Shown piece after piece: positions 7,128 through 14,565 of a DNA stretch of 37,277 nt; the first letter of the stretch is position 1; the number at the start of each line of letters is the position of its first letter. The DNA comes from Verrucomicrobiia bacterium. Lineage in GTDB: Bacteria; Patescibacteriota; UBA1384; CAILIB01. The notes under the pieces were generated by a model that was not told the DNA's origin, did not search any database, and saw nothing but the letters and a program-made list of their open reading frames with translations. The position numbers and the translations under genes are program-made. The stretch covers positions 1-37,277 of the forward strand of contig DATHWI010000073.1 of the NCBI GenBank assembly GCA_035460805.1. Reading direction: 5' to 3'.

Positions 7128-9174
7128 CGACTACTTCTTCTGGGGATTCTACTGGTTTAGCAGCCATTTCGAGCGCCTGCTCCTTAAACGGCATTTCTGT
7201 ACCTTCTGCTTCTAGTTCGGCAATCTTGGTAGGCACTTGGTCCCGCTTCCAGATAGCAAAAGTACACTTAGGATACCCGCTGCAGCCAAAAAATACACCT
7301 CGCTTGGCCTTACGCTCCAGAAGCGGCTTGCCACAAATAGGACACATGAGACCGGTTGGCTTAATGACGGAGAGTGGCATGGTGGTTTTGCACTCTGGAT
7401 ATTTAGGACAGGCTAGGAACGGTCCAAAACGCCCGCGCTTTTCTACCATCATGGCGCCACAGGTTGGACATGGGGTGTCTGTTTCTTTTTCCATGTTCAC
7501 CCGCTCAATGCTTTCCGTCTTTTCTTCTACCTGCTTGTGGAATGGGCCCCAGAATTCAGAAAGAAGCTCTGTATAGCCGCGCTTTCCTTCAGCTACCTGG
7601 TCAAGGCTCTCCTCCATAGTGGCTGTGAAGGTAAGGTCTACGATGTTAGGAAAATGCTCCTTAAGGAGATCTGTGACTACTTTACCCACATCTTCAGGGA
7701 TAAGGCGGCGCTGCTCTACGCGGACATAGTTGCGCTCAACCAATGTCGCAATGGTAGGTGCGTAGGTGGACGGGCGGCCAATTCCTTGCTCTTCAAGGGC
7801 TTTGATAAGGGTGGCCTCACTGAACCGGGCTGGCGGCTCTGTGAAGTGCTGCTCGGTACTGAGGTTCTTAAGAGTAAGGACCTCCCCTTCTTTCAGGTCA
7901 GGCAGTAGCGCGTCCTCCTTCTCTTCGTCAGATGCTGCAAGGAAACCTGGGAATACGACACGCTGGCCGGTGGCACGGAAGACGGCAGGACCCGCCGTAA
8001 TCATGGCGGCGGCCTGCTCCAAGACAGCCGGGGTCATTTGTGAGGCAAGGGTGCGACGGCGAATAAGGTCGTAGACCTTTTGCATGCCAACATCACCACT
8101 CACGTCACCCCCCTTCTTTGAGAGGTCCGTAGGACGGATGGCTTCGTGGGCCTCTTGTGCCCGTTTCTTGGAACTGTAGGTATTTGGCGTGCCTGGCAGG
8201 TAATCTGCACCATGATGACGCTCAATATGACTACGAATAGCGGTAAGCGCTTCCGTTGAGAGCTCGACGGAGTCAGTACGCATGTAGGTGATGAAACCAC
8301 CCTCGTACAGTCTTTGCGCCGTACGCATGGCATTCTTGGCAGACATGCCAAGCTTGTTTACGGCATCCTGTTGGAAGGTAGAGGTAGTATAAGGGGCCGA
8401 AGGCTTGCGGCGCACTTCTTTGCTCTCCAAACCAGTTACGGTAAAGACAGCGTCCCGCACCGCTTCCGCCATACGGTCAGCCGTTTCCTGGTTAGTAATG
8501 GTGAGCTGATCAATTTTATTACCCTCAAAAAGGGCAATGCTGGCCGTAAACGGCTCATTGCCATCTTTTTTGAGAAGTTCCGCCTTCATGCTCCAGTATT
8601 CAACGGGGTTGAAAGCCTCCCGTTCACGCTCCCTATCTACAACGAGGCGCAACGCAGCGGACTGGACGCGCCCAGCGGAAAGGCCCTTATAAACCTTGCG
8701 CCAGAGGACTGGCGAAAGCGTGTAGCCAACCAGGCGGTCCAAGACACGGCGGGTCTGTTGGGCGTCTACCAAGAGGTTGTCGATGTCCCGCGGCTCTTCA
8801 ATAGCCTTAAGGATAGCGGTCTTGGTAATTTCATCAAAGGTAATGCGACGCACTATAATAGCCTTTTGGTCCTCAAGGCCAAGGGCGGCCTGAATATGCC
8901 AGGCAATTGCCTCTCCTTCGCGGTCCAAGTCCGTTGCAAGATACACACATTTCTTGCCCTTTACGGCATTTTTGAGGCTGGTAACGGTCTTTTTTGCTTT
9001 TGTTGGAATGATGTACTGAGGCGCAAAGGCACTATCAACATCTACCCCCAGCTTTGAACTGGGAAGGTCCCGGATGTGTCCCATACTTGCTACAACCTGG
9101 AAATTTGGTCCCAGATATTTAGCGATGGTACCCGCCTTGGCGGGTGACTCTACGATTACAAGGTTGTCTGCCAT
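7108..9174 (-). CDS. topA: DNA topoisomerase I
   Basis: Type IA topoisomerase that relaxes negatively supercoiled DNA. Starting at the ATG at 9174 gives 688 residues that begin directly with the Toprim motif (LVIVESPAKAGTIAKYLG). The second Toprim motif is YLATDLDREGEAIAWH, and the catalytic Tyr is in GGFITYMRTDS. Two C-terminal zinc ribbons follow, at about 569-596 and 611-637, each with the CPxCG...CxxYPxC pattern, and then a short acidic tail. E. coli TopA is longer and has further C-terminal domains. The reading frame stays open upstream to 9402, but that extension lacks family similarity and overlaps dprA completely, so it is rejected. The chosen start overlaps the dprA stop by 19 bases. 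Confidence 0.97.
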   Translation of the reverse strand: MADNLVIVESPAKAGTIAKYLGPNFQVVASMGHIRDLPSSKLGVDVDSAFAPQYIIPTKAKKTVTSLKNAVKGKKCVYLATDLDREGEAIAWHIQAALGLEDQKAIIVRRITFDEITKTAILKAIEEPRDIDNLLVDAQQTRRVLDRLVGYTLSPVLWRKVYKGLSAGRVQSAALRLVVDREREREAFNPVEYWSMKAELLKKDGNEPFTASIALFEGNKIDQLTITNQETADRMAEAVRDAVFTVTGLESKEVRRKPSAPYTTSTFQQDAVNKLGMSAKNAMRTAQRLYEGGFITYMRTDSVELSTEALTAIRSHIERHHGADYLPGTPNTYSSKKRAQEAHEAIRPTDLSKKGGDVSGDVGMQKVYDLIRRRTLASQMTPAVLEQAAAMITAGPAVFRATGQRVVFPGFLAASDEEKEDALLPDLKEGEVLTLKNLSTEQHFTEPPARFSEATLIKALEEQGIGRPSTYAPTIATLVERNYVRVEQRRLIPEDVGKVVTDLLKEHFPNIVDLTFTATMEESLDQVAEGKRGYTELLSEFWGPFHKQVEEKTESIERVNMEKETDTPCPTCGAMMVEKRGRFGPFLACPKYPECKTTMPLSVIKPTGLMCPICGKPLLERKAKRGVFFGCSGYPKCTFAIWKRDQVPTKIAELEAEGTEMPFKEQALEMAAKPVESPEEVVDASETA

Positions 9175-10010
9175 TGAGATTGTCGGTAGGTAATGTATCC
9201 GTCTAGTTCGAGAACAGACAGGAGGGCTTGTACTGTTGCTATATTGAAGCCCGTATCTTGCGCTAATGCGTCTACAGAAGTAAGGCCATGTGAGATTGAA
9301 GCATACAAGGTTGCTGGCGACCCTGTCAACGCCGGCTGCAAAGGCTCTTTTGCCAGGAGTGGCAATTGCATTTGATAAAGGGAAAGGATGTCTTCCGGGC
9401 AACTTACGGGACGCGCACCATCTTTTAACAGGCGAAGCGTACCGTTACTTTGCCCCCGCGTTATGTCTGCAGGAACCACGCATACCTCTTTCCCCATCTC
9501 CAGCGCTGCACGGGCTGTGGAAAAGGTTCCTGAAGGATCTGCAGCTTCTATTATAAGGAGAACTGGGGAAAGTGCCGCAATAATACGGTTTCTCCTGGGA
9601 AAGTGAAACTTAAAGCCAGGCGTTCCAGGAGGGTATTCCGATAAGACAATCCCTCCGCTTCTCACCAACTTGTCCGCAAGGGAGGTATGCGAAGCGGGGT
9701 ATAACTGGTCCAGACTAGAACCTATGACCGCAATGCCCGTGCCCCCATGGTCTAGGGCGCAACGGTGGGCTGCAGCGTCTACGCCATACGCCAAACCTGA
9801 AACCACCACTAAGCCCGCCTGAACGAGGGGCGGCACCAGCGCTTGAAGTACCGCGCTTCCATACGTACTCATTTTCCGACTACCCACAATGCTAATGAGC
9901 GGGCGGGAGAGTGCGTCTAGGCTTCCATTGTAATAGAGCGATTCCGGTATTGGCCGCGCCTCTTTAAGGGAAGGTGGAAAATGAGCAGAATCCTGGGTGA
10001 GCGTATGCAT
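9156..10010 (-). CDS. dprA: DNA-processing protein DprA
   Basis: Protects incoming single-stranded DNA and loads RecA during natural transformation. The 284 residues contain the Rossmann-like DprA/Smf core: SIVGSRKMSTYG near 40, VVSGLAYGVDAAAH near 70, GTGIAVIGSSLDQLYP, LSEYPPGTP, FHFPRRNRIIAALS and VIEAADPSGTFSTA-like segments. A short winged-helix-like C-terminal domain follows (VDALAQDTGFNIATVQALLSVLELDGYI), as in many DprA proteins. The N-terminal SAM-like domain seen in larger members is mostly absent. The ATG at 10010 lacks a clear Shine-Dalgarno sequence; the gap to mfd is about 42 bases. Together with the type IV pilus genes further right it supports a competence system. A DNA-uptake channel protein is not in the window. 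Confidence 0.95.
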   Translation of the reverse strand: MHTLTQDSAHFPPSLKEARPIPESLYYNGSLDALSRPLISIVGSRKMSTYGSAVLQALVPPLVQAGLVVVSGLAYGVDAAAHRCALDHGGTGIAVIGSSLDQLYPASHTSLADKLVRSGGIVLSEYPPGTPGFKFHFPRRNRIIAALSPVLLIIEAADPSGTFSTARAALEMGKEVCVVPADITRGQSNGTLRLLKDGARPVSCPEDILSLYQMQLPLLAKEPLQPALTGSPATLYASISHGLTSVDALAQDTGFNIATVQALLSVLELDGYITYRQSQWQTTL

Positions 10011-10052
10011 AAGAGGAATGTAATTCCCCCAGCATGAGCTGCCTAGCGATGT

Positions 10053-11927
10053 CTAAACATCCGCACTTTGGAACAACTGGATTCCCAGCTGGTGGGCCTG
10101 CCGTCCAATTTCTTCCTGCAAAAGTTGGGAATAGAGCAGGAGACCAATAGCCTCCATGCTCCCATGCTGTTCGTTCCCCAATATGTTTCCCCCTCCCCTG
10201 ATCTCTAGGTCCCGGAGGGCAATACTCCAACCACTTCCCAAGACGTCGGCTTCCTTAAGGGCAGAGAGGCGCTGTTTAGCAGCCACCGTCACAGCAATCT
10301 CCTCTTTGTTTTCGTAAATGTCATGCTCGATACCACCAGTAAAGAAAAGGGCGTACGCCTGCTTTTGGCGTCGGCCTACCCTTCCTCGCAGCTGATAGAG
10401 GTCAGAAAGGCCAAACCGCTCGCTATGCAGCACGATAAGGGTATTGGCATTTGGACAGTCCAGTCCATGTTCCACAATGCTGGAGGCTACTAATATGCTC
10501 AGTTTGCCATCGAGGAAAAGGCCCATGCGTTCCGATAAGTGGTTCTTATCCATCTGGCCATGCACGGTAGCCATGGCAACATCAGCAAATTCAGTATCTT
10601 TAAGGAGATGGCGGATCCTCTCCTCCACTGCCGCAAGGGTTTGCACCCGGTTGTGCACCACATACATTTGCCCACCGCGCTCCAACTCGGCCAACAAGGC
10701 CTGGCGGAAGGAATCATCAGAATAGCCTTCTACTTCCGTTTCAATGGCCATCCTCCCCTTTGGTGGCGTACGTAGAATGCTGAGGCCTCGGAGACCCGAG
10801 AGGCTCATGGAAAGGGTGCGTGGAATTGGCGTGGCGGAAAGGGAAAGTACATCCAAATGAGGCCGTAGTTTTTTAAGTGTTTCCTTTTGGGCTACGCCAA
10901 ACTTTTGCTCTTCATCCACAATAAGGAGACCCAGGTCTTTAAAGGCAATATTCTTGCCAAGTAGGCGGTGTGTACCAACTACCAAGTCCACCCCGCCTTC
11001 CTTCAAGCGTTCCGCAAGGCTTGCGTCACGCCCTAGGCTTAAGCGGCTCATTTTTCCTATGCGTACAGGCATATACGCAAAACGCTCCTCCAGCAGGCGA
11101 TGATGCTGCTCCACCAAGATGGTAGTAGGAGCCACGAACGCCACTTGCTTACCTGCCGCCAGTACTTCTGCGGCGGCGCGGAGGGCCACCTCGGTTTTGC
11201 CAAAGCCCACATCGCCACAGAGGAGACGGTCCATAGGATGTTTCCCATGTTCTAGGTCATGGAGGATTTCACCTAGCGACCTCTGCTGGTCTTCCGTCAG
11301 CTCAAAACCTGCGCTTTCAGCTAGGACGTCGAGCCACTCCTGTGCCCGCGGATAAGCGGCGCGGTCTGCCAATTGTCGGCCCGCATATATTTTAAGCAAA
11401 CCGCGAGCCACACCAATGAGGTCTTTTTTAACACGCTCCTTGGTAGCCAACCAACTTTTGGAGTACAGCCGGGTCAGGCGCGGGTGACGCCTTCCTATAT
11501 ATGGCATCAGGCCATCCATACGCTCAAACGGGACAAGGAGCCGGTCGTTCCCCGCATACTCCAAGGCAACAAACTGGCGCTCGTCACCATCGAGGGTAGT
11601 TTCTGTCACCAGTCCCATGAAGATACCTACGCCATGCACGGGGTGCACCACATACTCACCAGGATGGACTGTGCCGTAGTCGGTAGCCAGATGGTTTGCC
11701 AGAAGGTCCGGCAGGTCATCTGCCCCTTCCCAACCTTCACCTGCCTGCTTCTCCAGCTTTTCCAACTCCTCACCGAAGAAGTGGAGGCGGTACGGTACGG
11801 TGGAAGTAATTGGCCAGCAGGTAATGAGGTCGCCCTGCACAACAAAGTCTCCCGGAACGTGGATGTTCTGGGCTTCTGTGTAGCCATTTCCCCTAAGGAA
11901 CTGGACGAGTTCCGTGTACGAAATCAT
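10053..11927 (-). CDS. mfd: Shortened transcription-repair coupling factor (Mfd-like translocase)
   Basis: Mfd pushes stalled RNA polymerase off DNA and recruits excision repair; the usual length is about 1150 residues, here 624. A short piece like the end of the UvrB-homology module comes first (residues 25-60: PGDFVVQGDLITCWPI, PYRLHFFGEELE). The RNA-polymerase interaction domain follows (about 83-145: HPGEYVVHPVHGVGIF). Then come the two helicase lobes: Walker A GDVGFGKT at 238-245, motif II DEEQ at 338-341 (usually DEEH), and motif VI QLRGRVGRR at 512-520. The TRG translocation motif is at 571-590 (RDLEIRGGGNILGNEQHG). Most of the N-terminal UvrA-binding module and the C-terminal autoinhibitory domain 7 are missing. 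No broken pieces are seen on either side, so it looks like a true short form. RecG is less likely because the RID and TRG order is that of Mfd. Confidence 0.9.
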   Translation of the reverse strand: MISYTELVQFLRGNGYTEAQNIHVPGDFVVQGDLITCWPITSTVPYRLHFFGEELEKLEKQAGEGWEGADDLPDLLANHLATDYGTVHPGEYVVHPVHGVGIFMGLVTETTLDGDERQFVALEYAGNDRLLVPFERMDGLMPYIGRRHPRLTRLYSKSWLATKERVKKDLIGVARGLLKIYAGRQLADRAAYPRAQEWLDVLAESAGFELTEDQQRSLGEILHDLEHGKHPMDRLLCGDVGFGKTEVALRAAAEVLAAGKQVAFVAPTTILVEQHHRLLEERFAYMPVRIGKMSRLSLGRDASLAERLKEGGVDLVVGTHRLLGKNIAFKDLGLLIVDEEQKFGVAQKETLKKLRPHLDVLSLSATPIPRTLSMSLSGLRGLSILRTPPKGRMAIETEVEGYSDDSFRQALLAELERGGQMYVVHNRVQTLAAVEERIRHLLKDTEFADVAMATVHGQMDKNHLSERMGLFLDGKLSILVASSIVEHGLDCPNANTLIVLHSERFGLSDLYQLRGRVGRRQKQAYALFFTGGIEHDIYENKEEIAVTVAAKQRLSALKEADVLGSGWSIALRDLEIRGGGNILGNEQHGSMEAIGLLLYSQLLQEEIGRQAHQLGIQLFQSADV

Positions 11928-11935
11928 GCAGACTT

Positions 11936-11941
11936 GTTATA
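11936..11941 (-). promoter_or_regulatory. Extended -10 promoter of the mfd operon
   Basis: TATAAC, preceded by TGG on the minus strand, lies 8 bases before the mfd ATG. No good -35 box is visible at 17-18 bases. The predicted transcription start is at about 11929, so the mRNA would be leaderless or nearly so. Confidence 0.55.
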
Positions 11942-12018
11942 CCATAGCCCTGGTAAATAGCCTATGTATGATCTTTTCATACTATTTAATCACATCGATC
12001 AAAAATGTATTTTTCGCC

Positions 12019-12048
12019 TTGACACCCCCAAATGAAATGGGGTATAAG
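12019..12048 (+). promoter_or_regulatory. Promoter of the small structured RNA
   Basis: A perfect TTGACA (12019-12024), 18 bases, then TATAAG (12043-12048) with GG before it. The predicted start is at about 12055. No plus-strand coding gene follows. Confidence 0.75.
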
Positions 12049-12053
12049 GGATG

Positions 12054-12170
12054 TAGTTCGAAACCTACAAAAGACTTGGATATCTATCTACGAGGCCAAC
12101 GATCTTTGCCCCTCCTTTGGATCGGGTCCCGCAAGGGACCGGCTAGTAGATAGATATCTGGGTCTTTTTT
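12054..12170 (+). ncRNA. Candidate stand-alone structured small RNA
   Basis: About 115 bases between a strong promoter and a U-run. The long closing stem GATATCTATCTAC / GTAGATAGATATC (12079-12091 with 12146-12158) is a perfect 13 bp, continued outward by AGAC/GTCT-type pairs and followed by TTTTTT, so the stem also serves as terminator. Inside it, GCC/GGC (12095-12097 with 12141-12143) extends the helix to a junction with two adjacent hairpins: CGATC/GATCG (12100-12104 with 12120-12124, 15-base pyrimidine-rich loop) and GGTCCC-GCAA-GGGACC (12125-12140, GNRA tetraloop). A small 5' hairpin TGTAG/CTACA precedes it and may lie partly outside the transcript. It does not match what I know of SRP RNA, 6S RNA, tmRNA or RNase P RNA. 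The next gene is on the other strand, so it is not a simple leader. Confidence 0.65.
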
Positions 12171-12173
12171 CTA

Positions 12174-12203
12174 TTAAAAAAGTTCCCGGCAATACCGGGA
12201 ACC
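12174..12203 (-). terminator. Rho-independent terminator after the 12216 gene
   Basis: The stem GTTCCCGG / CCGGGAAC (12182-12189 with 12195-12202) with loop CAATA is followed on the minus strand by TTTTTT. It lies about 13 bases after the stop codon and faces the plus-strand RNA terminator. Confidence 0.9.
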
Positions 12204-12215
12204 GTGGAAGCAATC

Positions 12216-12776
12216 CTACCTGCGACGCAGTGCGGGTGGGAGCTCGCTCACAAGGACGCGAGGGACACCCTCACGGTAAAGGATCTGCTTGACCTCCTCG
12301 ACCATGTACATGCCCATAGCGATATGGAACGGCTTACAGCGCTGATGCTGCTGATACGAGCCACCTTGCTGCAAGACTTGAAGTATCTCCCCATCCAGAA
12401 CTCCCGCTTGCATTCCTGGGGCTGTATCGGGGGTAATGGCAAGCGCCTGGATGTCTGCCAGATAGATTACAAACTGGCGGAACGGTCTTCCAGGCGTTTC
12501 GGTGTAAGAAGAGGAGAGGCCGGCCAACCTAATGCCAGTCGCATGAAGGAGCTTCTGCCATGTTTTTGGCATCTCTTCAGCTTCCTCAGGGGCTACCTCC
12601 TGCTGGTAATGGAGGTACTGACGCTCCATTTCTCCAGTCCTATTCTTCGCATCGCGGTAGATAAGCTGACCGCCCGCTAGAAAGTAACAGTTCGCCATCA
12701 CCTTTGGCACCTGCAGGGTAAACACCGGGCTTACCTCTTCTGAATATTCAACAGTTTTTTTAAGATTCGACTCCAT
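12216..12776 (-). CDS. Hypothetical cytoplasmic protein
   Basis: An unrecognised 186-residue protein with no signal peptide or membrane segment. The sequence mixes hydrophobic beta-like strands (VSPVFTLQVPKVMANCYFL, FRQFVIYLADIQAL) with acidic and Gln-rich helices (YQQEVAPEEAEEMP, LQVLQQGGSYQQHQ) and ends in a basic LPPALRRR. It starts at the ATG at 12776, only about 15 bases after the rplK terminator, with no clear Shine-Dalgarno sequence or promoter. It may depend on read-through or a promoter overlapping the terminator. A proper terminator follows the stop codon, which supports it as a real gene. No function can be assigned. Confidence 0.7.
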   Translation of the reverse strand: MESNLKKTVEYSEEVSPVFTLQVPKVMANCYFLAGGQLIYRDAKNRTGEMERQYLHYQQEVAPEEAEEMPKTWQKLLHATGIRLAGLSSSYTETPGRPFRQFVIYLADIQALAITPDTAPGMQAGVLDGEILQVLQQGGSYQQHQRCKPFHIAMGMYMVEEVKQILYREGVPRVLVSELPPALRRR

Positions 12777-12789
12777 ACCAGCACGATAT

Positions 12790-12823
12790 CAAAAAACCAC
12801 CCTATTACTAGAGTGGTTTTTTC
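12790..12823 (-). terminator. Rho-independent terminator after rplK
   Basis: AAAAAACCAC / GTGGTTTTTT (12791-12800 with 12813-12822) forms a stem ending in a T run on the minus strand. It lies 15 bases after the rplK stop codon and ends the ribosomal operon, with no rplA beyond it. Confidence 0.88.
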
Positions 12824-12837
12824 TTTGTAGGAGCCTT

Positions 12838-13272
12838 TTACAGCTCTACGTCGATACCCATGGAGCGGGCGGTGCCAGCAATTACCTTAACTGCTTGGTC
12901 CTTCTCACGAGCGGAGAGGTCAGGCATTTTGCGGTCAGCAATCTTTTCGAGCTGAACGCGGGTAAGCTTTCCAACCTTCTGCTTCTTAGCGTTCTGAGAA
13001 CCCTTGGCAAGGCCAAGCTCTTCACGAATAAGAACGGATGCTGGTGGCTGCTTGAGGATGAAATCGAAGGTACGGTCTTCGTACACAGTGATTTCGCACG
13101 GGATGATGGTGTTACCCATCTGACGGGTGGCATCGTTGAACTTTGTGACAAAGTCCATAATGTTCAGACCCTGCGGACCAAGAGCAGTACCCACTGGAGG
13201 AGCAGGAGTTGCCTTTCCGGCAGGACACTGAAGCTTGATGATCGTCTTGATCGGCTTAGTACTTTTAGCCAT
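12838..13272 (-). CDS. rplK: Ribosomal protein uL11
   Basis: Protein of the GTPase-associated stalk base of the 50S subunit, binding 23S rRNA and translation factors. The 144 residues show the family throughout: the N-terminal domain with the proline-rich segment CPAGKATPAPPVGTALGPQG and GLNIMDFVTKFN, then the C-terminal rRNA-binding domain with SREL-like LSAREKDQAVKVIAGTARSMGIDVE. The start is the ATG at 13272 (MAKSTKPIKT); the frame is open 23 codons further upstream but that part runs into nusG and is not conserved. It follows nusG with a gap of 4 bases. Unusually, rplA does not follow; a terminator does. Confidence 0.97.
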   Translation of the reverse strand: MAKSTKPIKTIIKLQCPAGKATPAPPVGTALGPQGLNIMDFVTKFNDATRQMGNTIIPCEITVYEDRTFDFILKQPPASVLIREELGLAKGSQNAKKQKVGKLTRVQLEKIADRKMPDLSAREKDQAVKVIAGTARSMGIDVEL

Positions 13273-13276
13273 ATGG

Positions 13277-13855
13277 TTACATTCTCTTGAGTTGCAGGTA
13301 ATCCAGGGTAACCGGAGTTTCACGTCCGAACATGGATACAAGAACTTTTACTTTACCTTTGTCTATATCTACTTCATCTACCTTGGCTTCAAAGCCCTTA
13401 AGGGCGCCGTCGGTGATTTGTACCAGGTCACCAAGTTGGAACTCGATGTGGTACTTAGGCTCGTCCTGACCCATACGCTTCTTGATGGAATCAACTTCCT
13501 GAGGCGACATAGGGGTAGGGCGGACGCCGAAACCAATGAAACCAGTAACGTTCGGGGTGTTACGCACGACGTACCAAGAGTCGTCGGTGACTACCATGTC
13601 TACCATTACGTAGCCAGGGAAGATTTTCTTATCGATGACCTTGCGCTTACCGTTCTTGATTTCAATCTGCTTCTCGGTTGGCACCATGACGTCGAAAACC
13701 TTGTCGGCCATGTTCAGCGATTCAATACGCTGACGGAGGCTTTGAGCCACCTGATCTTCGTATCCAGCGTACGTGTGGATAACGTACCAGTTACGCTCAC
13801 CGGACTGTTTACCGCTGGAGCGTCCAAACTGAGGATTACTCTGCTGCTCTTCCAT
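13277..13855 (-). CDS. nusG: Transcription elongation and antitermination factor NusG
   Basis: Binds RNA polymerase and links it to Rho or to the ribosome. The 192 residues comprise a short Gln/Ser-rich N-terminal extension of about 20 residues, the NGN domain (NWYVIHTYAGYEDQVAQSL, then KKIFPGYVMVDM and VRNTPNVTGFIG), and a C-terminal KOW domain (FQLGDLVQITDGALKGFEAKV, ending VTLDYLQLKRM). The length is normal. It starts at the ATG at 13855, 5 bases after the secE stop, in the standard secE-nusG-rplK order. Confidence 0.97.
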   Translation of the reverse strand: MEEQQSNPQFGRSSGKQSGERNWYVIHTYAGYEDQVAQSLRQRIESLNMADKVFDVMVPTEKQIEIKNGKRKVIDKKIFPGYVMVDMVVTDDSWYVVRNTPNVTGFIGFGVRPTPMSPQEVDSIKKRMGQDEPKYHIEFQLGDLVQITDGALKGFEAKVDEVDIDKGKVKVLVSMFGRETPVTLDYLQLKRM

Positions 13856-13860
13856 GGTGC

Positions 13861-14040
13861 TTATTTGATGATGAGACCAAGAAACTTGATAAATGCGAAG
13901 TCAAATGCACCAACGAGTACGGTGGCAAGCCCTACGCCGACAACCACTGCGAAAAAGTTCTTGAGAACAACAGGGACTGTAGGCCAGCTCACTTTGCGGA
14001 GCTCGGAGATGACACCCTCGAAGTATGAGATAAGCTTCAT
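13861..14040 (-). CDS. secE: Protein translocase subunit SecE
   Basis: A 59-residue essential subunit of the SecYEG channel, recognised from the conserved amphipathic helix ISELRKVSWPT (residues 11-21) followed by one membrane helix (about 27-55, rich in Val, Ala, Phe and Leu). This is the short single-helix form common outside the enterobacteria. It starts at the ATG at 14040 and is followed 5 bases later by nusG. It lies directly after rplU, which is not the classical neighbour. Confidence 0.95.
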   Translation of the reverse strand: MKLISYFEGVISELRKVSWPTVPVVLKNFFAVVVGVGLATVLVGAFDFAFIKFLGLIIK

Positions 14041-14046
14041 GGATGA

Positions 14047-14466
14047 TTACTTGGCAGCCACCTTCTTAGGTGCGACAGCCTTCTTCACTGGGGCTTTCTC
14101 AATTGGTGCAGCAGCATCTTGTGCTACGGCAGCCTTAGGGGCTTCTTTCTTAGCGCCACCGATCGCGTTGATGCGAACTGTGGTAACCATTTGACGGTGA
14201 CCCAAGGTGCGGCGCTGACGCTTTTTGGATTTGTATGTGAAGACACGGATTTTCTTTCCCTTGCCCTGCTCAACAACCTCAGCAGTAACAGACTGGGCGG
14301 CAATGAGTGGGTTTCCAATCTTCATTGTGCCATCTTCTACTACAGCAAGAACTTGGTCAAAGGTAACCGTGTTCCCGACTTCGGCGTCAAGTTTTTCGAT
14401 TTTTACCAGTTGGCCAACAGTAACTTTGTACTGCTTACCGCCGGTTTTAATAATCGCGCTCGTCAT
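14047..14466 (-). CDS. rplU: Ribosomal protein bL21
   Basis: 50S subunit protein binding 23S rRNA. The first 100 residues are typical: AIIKTGGKQYKVTVGQLVKIEKL, the hydrophobic VGNTVTFDQVLAVVEDG, then GKKIRVFTYKSKKRQRRTLGHRQ and the end TTVRINAI. The C-terminal 35 residues are an Ala/Lys/Pro-rich tail (for example KAPVKKAVAPKKVAAK), making 139 residues against about 103 usually; such tails are probably disordered and rRNA-binding. The ATG is at 14466. It has its own promoter overlapping the end of rodA and a hairpin in its leader. secE follows after 6 bases. The usual partner rpmA is not adjacent. Confidence 0.96.
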   Translation of the reverse strand: MTSAIIKTGGKQYKVTVGQLVKIEKLDAEVGNTVTFDQVLAVVEDGTMKIGNPLIAAQSVTAEVVEQGKGKKIRVFTYKSKKRQRRTLGHRQMVTTVRINAIGGAKKEAPKAAVAQDAAAPIEKAPVKKAVAPKKVAAK

Positions 14467-14490
14467 GCGATACTTCTCGTTGCTTGTGGT

Positions 14491-14520
14491 GCGTCCCCTC
14501 TAAATTAAAAAAGGGACCGC
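14491..14520 (-). promoter_or_regulatory. Hairpin in the rplU leader
   Basis: On the minus strand GCG-g-TCCC pairs with GGGA-CGC (14513-14520 with 14491-14497): seven base pairs with one bulged G and a loop containing TTTTTT. It lies between the predicted transcription start (about 14530) and the ATG. A ribosomal-protein leader used in autoregulation is possible. A pausing or attenuation hairpin is the alternative. Confidence 0.45.
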
Positions 14521-14536
14521 ATAGGTTTCTCGAAGT

Positions 14537-14565
14537 ATAGTACCAGGTTAGCGTTCGAAGGTCAA
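14537..14565 (-). promoter_or_regulatory. Promoter of rplU-secE-nusG-rplK
   Basis: On the minus strand TTGACC (14560-14565), 17 bases, then TACTAT (14537-14542) with TGG directly before the -10 box. The -35 region lies inside the last codons of rodA. Confidence 0.65.

Noticed and set aside
9175-9402. N-terminal extension of TopA
   Set aside because: Topoisomerase I begins with the Toprim strand at the ATG at 9174; the extension lies inside dprA and has no similarity to the family.
12032-12292. Short plus-strand reading frame over the small RNA
   Set aside because: Its start codon lies between the -35 and -10 boxes of the RNA promoter, and it runs through the terminator stem.
13235-14194. 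Plus-strand reading frame of 319 codons across rplK, nusG, secE and rplU
   Set aside because: It is only the shadow of four certain ribosomal and secretion genes on the other strand.
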